Below are positions 58,854 to 64,000 of a stretch of 64,000 bases of DNA, piece by piece. The notes beneath the pieces are model-generated. The model was not told the DNA's origin. It made no database searches and worked only from the letters and a program-made list of their open reading frames with translations. This DNA is from Procambarus clarkii (lineage: Eukaryota > Arthropoda > Malacostraca > Decapoda > Cambaridae), in the NCBI RefSeq assembly GCF_040958095.1, contig NC_091151.1, forward strand, positions 5,068,382 through 5,132,381, written 5' to 3'. The translations under genes and the position numbers were made by a program. Each line of letters starts with the position of its first letter. Within the stretch, counting starts at the first letter, position 1.

Positions 58854-61800
58854 GGTCTATATGGGAAGAGGTGGGTCTGACTAAAGGTCTCCATGGGAAG
58901 AGGTGGGTCTGACTAAAGGTCTCCATGGGAAGAGGAGGGTCTGACTAAAGGTGTTTCATTGGAAGAGGTGGGTCTGACTAAATGTGTCCATGGGAAGAGG
59001 TGGGTCTGACTAAATGTGTCCATGGGAAGAGGTGGATCTGACTAAATGTGTCCATGGGAAGAGGTGGGTCTGACTAAAAGTGTCCATAGGAAGAGGTGGG
59101 TCTGACTATAGGTGTCCATGGGAAGAGGTGGGACTGACTAAAGGTGTCCATGGGAAGAGATGGGTCTGACTAAAGTATCCATGGAAAGAGGTGGGTCTGA
59201 CTAAAGGTGTCCATGGGAAGAGGTGGGTCTGACTAAAGGTCTCCATTGGAAGAGGTGGGTCTGATTAAAGGTGTTCATGGGAAGAGGTGGGTCTGACTAA
59301 AGGAGTCCATGGGAAGAGGTGGGTCTGACTATAGGTGTCCATGGGAAGAGGTGGGTCTGACTAAAGGTGCCCATGGGAAGAGGTGGGTCTGATTGAAGGT
59401 GTTCGTAGGAAGAGGTGGGTCTGACTAAAGGTGTCCATGGGAAGAGGTGGGTCTGATTAAAGGTGTCCATGGGAAGGAGTGGGGCTGACTAAAGGTGCCC
59501 ATGGGAAGAGGTAGGTCTGACTAAAGGTGTCCATGGGAAGTGGTGGGTCTGACTAAAGGTGTCCATGGGAAGAGGTGGGTCTGACTAAAGGTGCCCATGG
59601 GAAGAGGTGGGTCTGACTAAAGGTGCCCATGGAAAGAGGTGGGTCTGACTAAAGTGTACATGGGAAGAGGGGGGTATGACTAAAGTGTCCATGGGAAGAG
59701 GTGGGTCTGACGAAAGTGTCCATGGGAAGAGGAGGGTATGACTAAAGGTGGTCATAGGAAGAGGAGGGTTTGATTAAAGGTGTCCATAGGAAGAGGTGGG
59801 ACTGACTAAAGGTGTCCATGGGAAGAGGTGGGTCTGACTAAAGGAGCCCATGGGAAGAGGTGGGAGTGACTAAAGGTGTCCATGGGAAGCGGTGGGTCTA
59901 ACTATATTTGTTCATGGGAAGAGGTGGGTCTGACTAAAGTTGTCCATAGAAAGAGGTGGGTCTGACTAAAAGTGTCCATGGGAAGAGGTGGGACTGACTA
60001 AAGGTGTCCATGGGAAGAGGTGGGTCTGACTAAAGGTCCATAGGACGAAGTGGGTGTGATTAAAGGTGTCCACGGGAAGAGGTGGGTGTGACTAAAGGTC
60101 CATGGGAAGAAGTGGGTCTGACTTAAGGTGTCCATGGGAAGAGGTGGGTCTGACTAAAGGTCCATGAGAAGAGGTGGGTCTGACTAAAGGTGTCCACGGG
60201 AAGAGGTAAGTCTGACTAAAGGTGTCCACGGGAAGAGGTGGGTCTGACTAAAGGTGTCCATGGGAAGAGGTGGGTCTGACTAAAGCTGTCCATGGGAAGA
60301 AGTGGGTCTGACTAAAAGTGCCCATGGGAAGAGATGGGTCTTACTAAAGTGTCCATGGGAATAGGTGGGTCTGACTAAAGGTGTTGATGGGAAGAGGTGG
60401 GTCTGACTAAAGGTGCCCATAGAAAGAGGTGGCTCTGATTAAAGGTGTCCATGGGAAGACGTGGGACTGACTAAAGGTGTCCATGGGAAGAAGTGGGTCT
60501 GACTAAAGGTGTCCATGGGAAGACGTGGGTCTGACTAAAGGTCTCCATGGGAAGAGGTGGGTCTGACTAAAGGTCTCCATGGGAAGAGGTGGGTCTGACT
60601 AAAGGTGTCTATGGGAAGAGGTGGGTCTTACTAAAGTGTCCATGGGAAGAGGTGGGTCTGACTAAAGGTTTCCATGGGAAGACGTGGGACTGACTAAAGG
60701 TGTCCATGGGAAGAGGAGGGTCTGCCTAAAGGTGTCCATGGGAAGAGGTGGGTCTGACTAAAGGTGTCCATAGGAAGAGGTGGGTCTGACTGAAGTGTCC
60801 ATGGGAGAAGGTGGGTCTGACTATAGGTGTCCTCGGGAAGAGGTGGGTCTGACTGAATTGCCCATGGGAAGAGGTGGGTCTGACTAAAGGTGTTCATGGG
60901 AAGAGGTGGGTCTGACTAAAGGTCTATATGGGAAGAGGTGGGTCTGACTAAAGGTCTCCATGGGAAGAGGTGGGTCTGACTAAAGGTCTCCATGGGAAGA
61001 GGAGGGTCTGACTAAAGGTGTTTCATTGGAAGAGGTGGGTCTGACTAAATGTGTCCATGGGAAGAGGTGGGTCTGACTAAATGTGTCCATGGGAAGAGGT
61101 GGATCTGACTAAATGTGTCCATGGGAAGAGGTGGGTCTGACTAAAAGTGTCCATAGGAAGAGGTGGGTCTGACTATAGGTGTCCATGGGAAGAGGTGGGA
61201 CTGACTAAAGGTGTCCATGGGAAGAGATGGGTCTGACTAAAGTATCCATGGAAAGAGGTGGGTCTGACTAAAGGTGTCCATGGGAAGAGGTGGGTCTGAC
61301 TAAAGGTCTCCATTGGAAGAGGTGGGTCTGATTAAAGGTGTTCATGGGAAGAGGTGGGTCTGACTAAAGGAGTCCATGGGAAGAGGTGGGTCTGACTATA
61401 GGTGTCCATGGGAAGAGGTGGGTCTGACTAAAGGTGCCCATGGGAAGAGGTGGGTCTGATTGAAGGTGTTCGTAGGAAGAGGTGGGTCTGACTAAAGGTG
61501 TCCATGGGAAGAGGTGGGTCTGATTAAAGGTGTCCATGGGAAGGAGTGGGGCTGACTAAAGGTGCCCATGGGAAGAGGTAGGTCTGACTAAAGGTGTCCA
61601 TGGGAAGTGGTGGGTCTGACTAAAGGTGTCCATGGGAAGAGGTGGGTCTGACTAAAGGTGCCCATGGGAAGAGGTGGGTCTGACTAAAGGTGCCCATGGA
61701 AAGAGGTGGGTCTGACTAAAGTGTACATGGGAAGAGGGGGGTATGACTAAAGTGTCCATGGGAAGAGGTGGGTCTGACGAAAGTGTCCATGGGAAGAGGA

Positions 61801-62987
61801 GGGTATGACTAAAGGTGGTCATAGGAAGAGGAGGGTTTGATTAAAGGTGTCCATAGGAAGAGGTGGGACTGACTAAAGGTGTCCATGGGAAGAGGTGGGT
61901 CTGACTAAAGGAGCCCATGGGAAGAGGTGGGAGTGACTAAAGGTGTCCATGGGAAGCGGTGGGTCTAACTATATTTGTTCATGGGAAGAGGTGGGTCTGA
62001 CTAAAGTTGTCCATAGAAAGAGGTGGGTCTGACTAAAAGTGTCCATGGGAAGAGGTGGGACTGACTAAAGGTGTCCATGGGAAGAGGTGGGTCTGACTAA
62101 AGGTCCATAGGACGAAGTGGGTGTGATTAAAGGTGTCCACGGGAAGAGGTGGGTGTGACTAAAGGTCCATGGGAAGAAGTGGGTCTGACTTAAGGTGTCC
62201 ATGGGAAGAGGTGGGTCTGACTAAAGGTCCATGAGAAGAGGTGGGTCTGACTAAAGGTGTCCACGGGAAGAGGTAAGTCTGACTAAAGGTGTCCACGGGA
62301 AGAGGTGGGTCTGACTAAAGGTGTCCATGGGAAGAGGTGGGTCTGACTAAAGCTGTCCATGGGAAGAAGTGGGTCTGACTAAAAGTGCCCATGGGAAGAG
62401 ATGGGTCTTACTAAAGTGTCCATGGGAATAGGTGGGTCTGACTAAAGGTGTTGATGGGAAGAGGTGGGTCTGACTAAAGGTGCCCATAGAAAGAGGTGGC
62501 TCTGATTAAAGGTGTCCATGGGAAGACGTGGGACTGACTAAAGGTGTCCATGGGAAGAAGTGGGTCTGACTAAAGGTGTCCATGGGAAGACGTGGGTCTG
62601 ACTAAAGGTCTCCATGGGAAGAGGTGGGTCTGACTAAAGGTCTCCATGGGAAGAGGTGGGTCTGACTAAAGGTGTCTATGGGAAGAGGTGGGTCTTACTA
62701 AAGTGTCCATGGGAAGAGGTGGGTCTGACTAAAGGTTTCCATGGGAAGACGTGGGACTGACTAAAGGTGTCCATGGGAAGAGGAGGGTCTGCCTAAAGGT
62801 GTCCATGGGAAGAGGTGGGTCTGACTAAAGGTGTCCATAGGAAGAGGTGGGTCTGACTGAAGTGTCCATGGGAGAAGGTGGGTCTGACTATAGGTGTCCT
62901 CGGGAAGAGGTGGGTCTGACTGAATTGCCCATGGGAAGAGGTGGGTCTGACTAAAGGTGTTCATGGGAAGAGGTGGGTCTGACTAAA
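58854..62987. repeat. Tandem higher-order repeat of 2,067 bp, two near-identical copies
   Basis: Copies are 58854-60920 and 60921-62987. Private variants are shared at the same offset: TTTCATTGGAAG, CTCCATTGGAAG, GTGTACATGGG, TAGGACGAAGTGGGTGTG and GTCCTCGGGAAG. I found no difference in the stretches compared by eye. A third copy starts at 62988 but soon diverges. An older version of the block lies upstream: its GGAAGGAGTGGGGCTGAC marker is near 57405, then 59475 and 61542. Confidence 0.85.
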
Positions 62988-64000
62988 GGTCTATATGGGA
63001 AGAGGTGGGTCTGACTAAAGGTCTCCATGGGAAGAGGTGGGTCTGACTAAAGGTCTCCATGGGAAGAGGTGGGTCTGACTAAAGGTGTTGCATGGAAAGA
63101 GGTGGGTCAGATTAAATGTGTCCATGGGAAGAGGTGGGTCTGACTAAATGTGTCCATGGGAAGAGGTGGATCTGACAAAATGTGTACATGGGAAGAGGTG
63201 GGTCTGACTAAATGTGTCCATGGGAAGAGGTGGGTCTGACTAAAAGTGTCCATTGGAAGAGGTAAGTCTGACTGAAGGTGTCCATAGGAAGAGGTGGGTC
63301 TGACTATAGGTGTCCATGGGAAGAGGTGGGACTGACTAAAGGTGTCCATGGGAAGAGATGGGTCTGACTAAAGTATCCATGGGAAGAGGTGGGTCTGACT
63401 AAAGGTGTCCATAGGAAGAGGTGGGTCTGACTAAAGGTCTCAATGGGAAGAGGTGGGTCTGATTAAAGGTGTTCATGGGAAGAGGTGGGTCTTACTAAAG
63501 GGGTCCATGGGAACAGGTGGGTCTGACTATAGGTGTCCATGGGAAGAGGTGGGTCTGACTAAAGGTGCCCATGGGAAGAGGTGGGTCTGATTGAAGGTGT
63601 TCGTAGGAAGAGGTGGGTCTGACTAAAGGTGTCCATGGGAAGAGGTGGGTCTGACTAAAGGTGCCCAATCGAAGAGGTGGGTCTGACTAAAGGTGTCCAT
63701 GGGAAGACATGGGAATGACTAAAGTTGTCCATGGGAAGAGGTGGGTCTGACTAAATGTAGCCATGGGAAGAGGTTGGTCTGATTAAGGTTTATATGGGAA
63801 GAGGTGGGTCTGACTATATGTGTCCATGGGAAGAGGTGGGTCTTACTAAAGTGTTCATGGGAAGAGGTGGGTCTGACTAAAGGTCTATATGGGAAGAGGT
63901 GGGTCTGACTAAAGGTCTCCATGGGAAGAGGTGGGTCTGACTAAAGGTCTCCATGGGAAGAGGTGGGTCTGACTAAATGTGTCCAAGAGAAGAGGTGGGT

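Larger units (their letters stand above)
19599..64000. repeat. Giant G-rich minisatellite, unit about 32 bp
   Basis: Continuous tandem array of at least 44.4 kb that runs off the window end. A canonical 32-bp unit is 19882-19913. It contains GGTGTCCATGGG, then AGAGGTGGG, and ends TCTGACTAAA. Common length variants are 31 bp (one G lost before TGTCC), 30 bp (GGTCC for GGTGTCC) and 33 bp (TGTTTCATGGG). Position-specific variants include CCACGGG, CCATAGG, TTCGTAGG, GCCCATGGG, GGGACTGAC and GGATCTGAC. Length divided by period gives roughly 1,400 units, including the gaps. The first two or three units at the left edge are the most irregular. The + strand is purine/G-rich throughout. Open frames seen on the minus strand only cycle through the repeat and are not genes. 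Confidence 0.98.

Noticed and set aside
19599-64000. Many minus-strand open frames of 60-90 codons rich in SQTHLFPW and VRPTSSHGH, apparently a repeat protein
   Set aside because: The 32-bp unit is not a multiple of three, so the frames simply cycle through the repeat. They start and stop wherever variants allow, and there is no independent sign of a gene.
19599-64000. CRISPR-like array
   Set aside because: The units abut directly with no unique spacers, and the context is an animal genome full of retrotransposons.
19599-64000. Telomeric repeat
   Set aside because: The unit is 32 bp and does not contain runs of the arthropod TTAGG repeat.

Overview
The window is repeat-dense animal DNA with no recognisable host gene. 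Everything that can be identified is a transposable element or a tandem repeat. The elements are a BEL/Pao LTR retrotransposon, a piggyBac DNA transposon with its cysteine-rich C-terminus, a CR1/jockey-type LINE and a solo LTR. This mix points to an arthropod or other invertebrate. The LINE 3' tail (108 bp, at 4435-4542 and 18967-19074) resembles, from memory only, a tail common in decapod crustacean genomes, so crayfish, lobster or shrimp is my best guess, not a proven identification.

Layout. 1-1149: A/T-rich, nothing recognised. 1150-3066 (+): badly decayed BEL/Pao pol fragment running from RNase H to the integrase C-terminus. 3445-4542 (+): LINE reverse transcriptase remnant with its 3' tail. 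4573-5151: a 196-bp segment present three times in tandem, carrying early transposase codons. 5143-7609 (+): piggyBac transposase pseudogene, broken by frameshifts and by a 1,009-bp solo LTR (6572-7580) flanked by AAAGG duplications. 7920-18176 (-): one complete but disabled BEL/Pao element of 10,257 bp, with 1.6-kb LTRs and CGTCT duplications, inserted in a degenerate repeat of about 371 bp. It reads, on the minus strand, 5' LTR, primer-binding site, gag, protease, RT, RNase H, integrase, 3' LTR. 18967-19074: a second LINE tail without any coding part. 19075-19598: A/T-rich spacer.

19599 to the window end: a minisatellite of about 44.4 kb, unit about 32 bp, strongly G-rich on the + strand, interrupted by two 500-N assembly gaps. 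Unit variants recur in fixed order, which gives higher-order repeats with offsets such as 2,067, 3,652, 1,054, 1,401 and 7,438 bp. The array continues past the window end.

Nothing here looks like a cooperating gene system. The gag-pol reading frames would act together in one retrotransposon life cycle, but this copy has three frame changes and one in-frame stop. The most unusual content is the giant minisatellite: its size, its layered duplications, its G-run structure, and a 9-base match to the core of the human hypervariable minisatellites.
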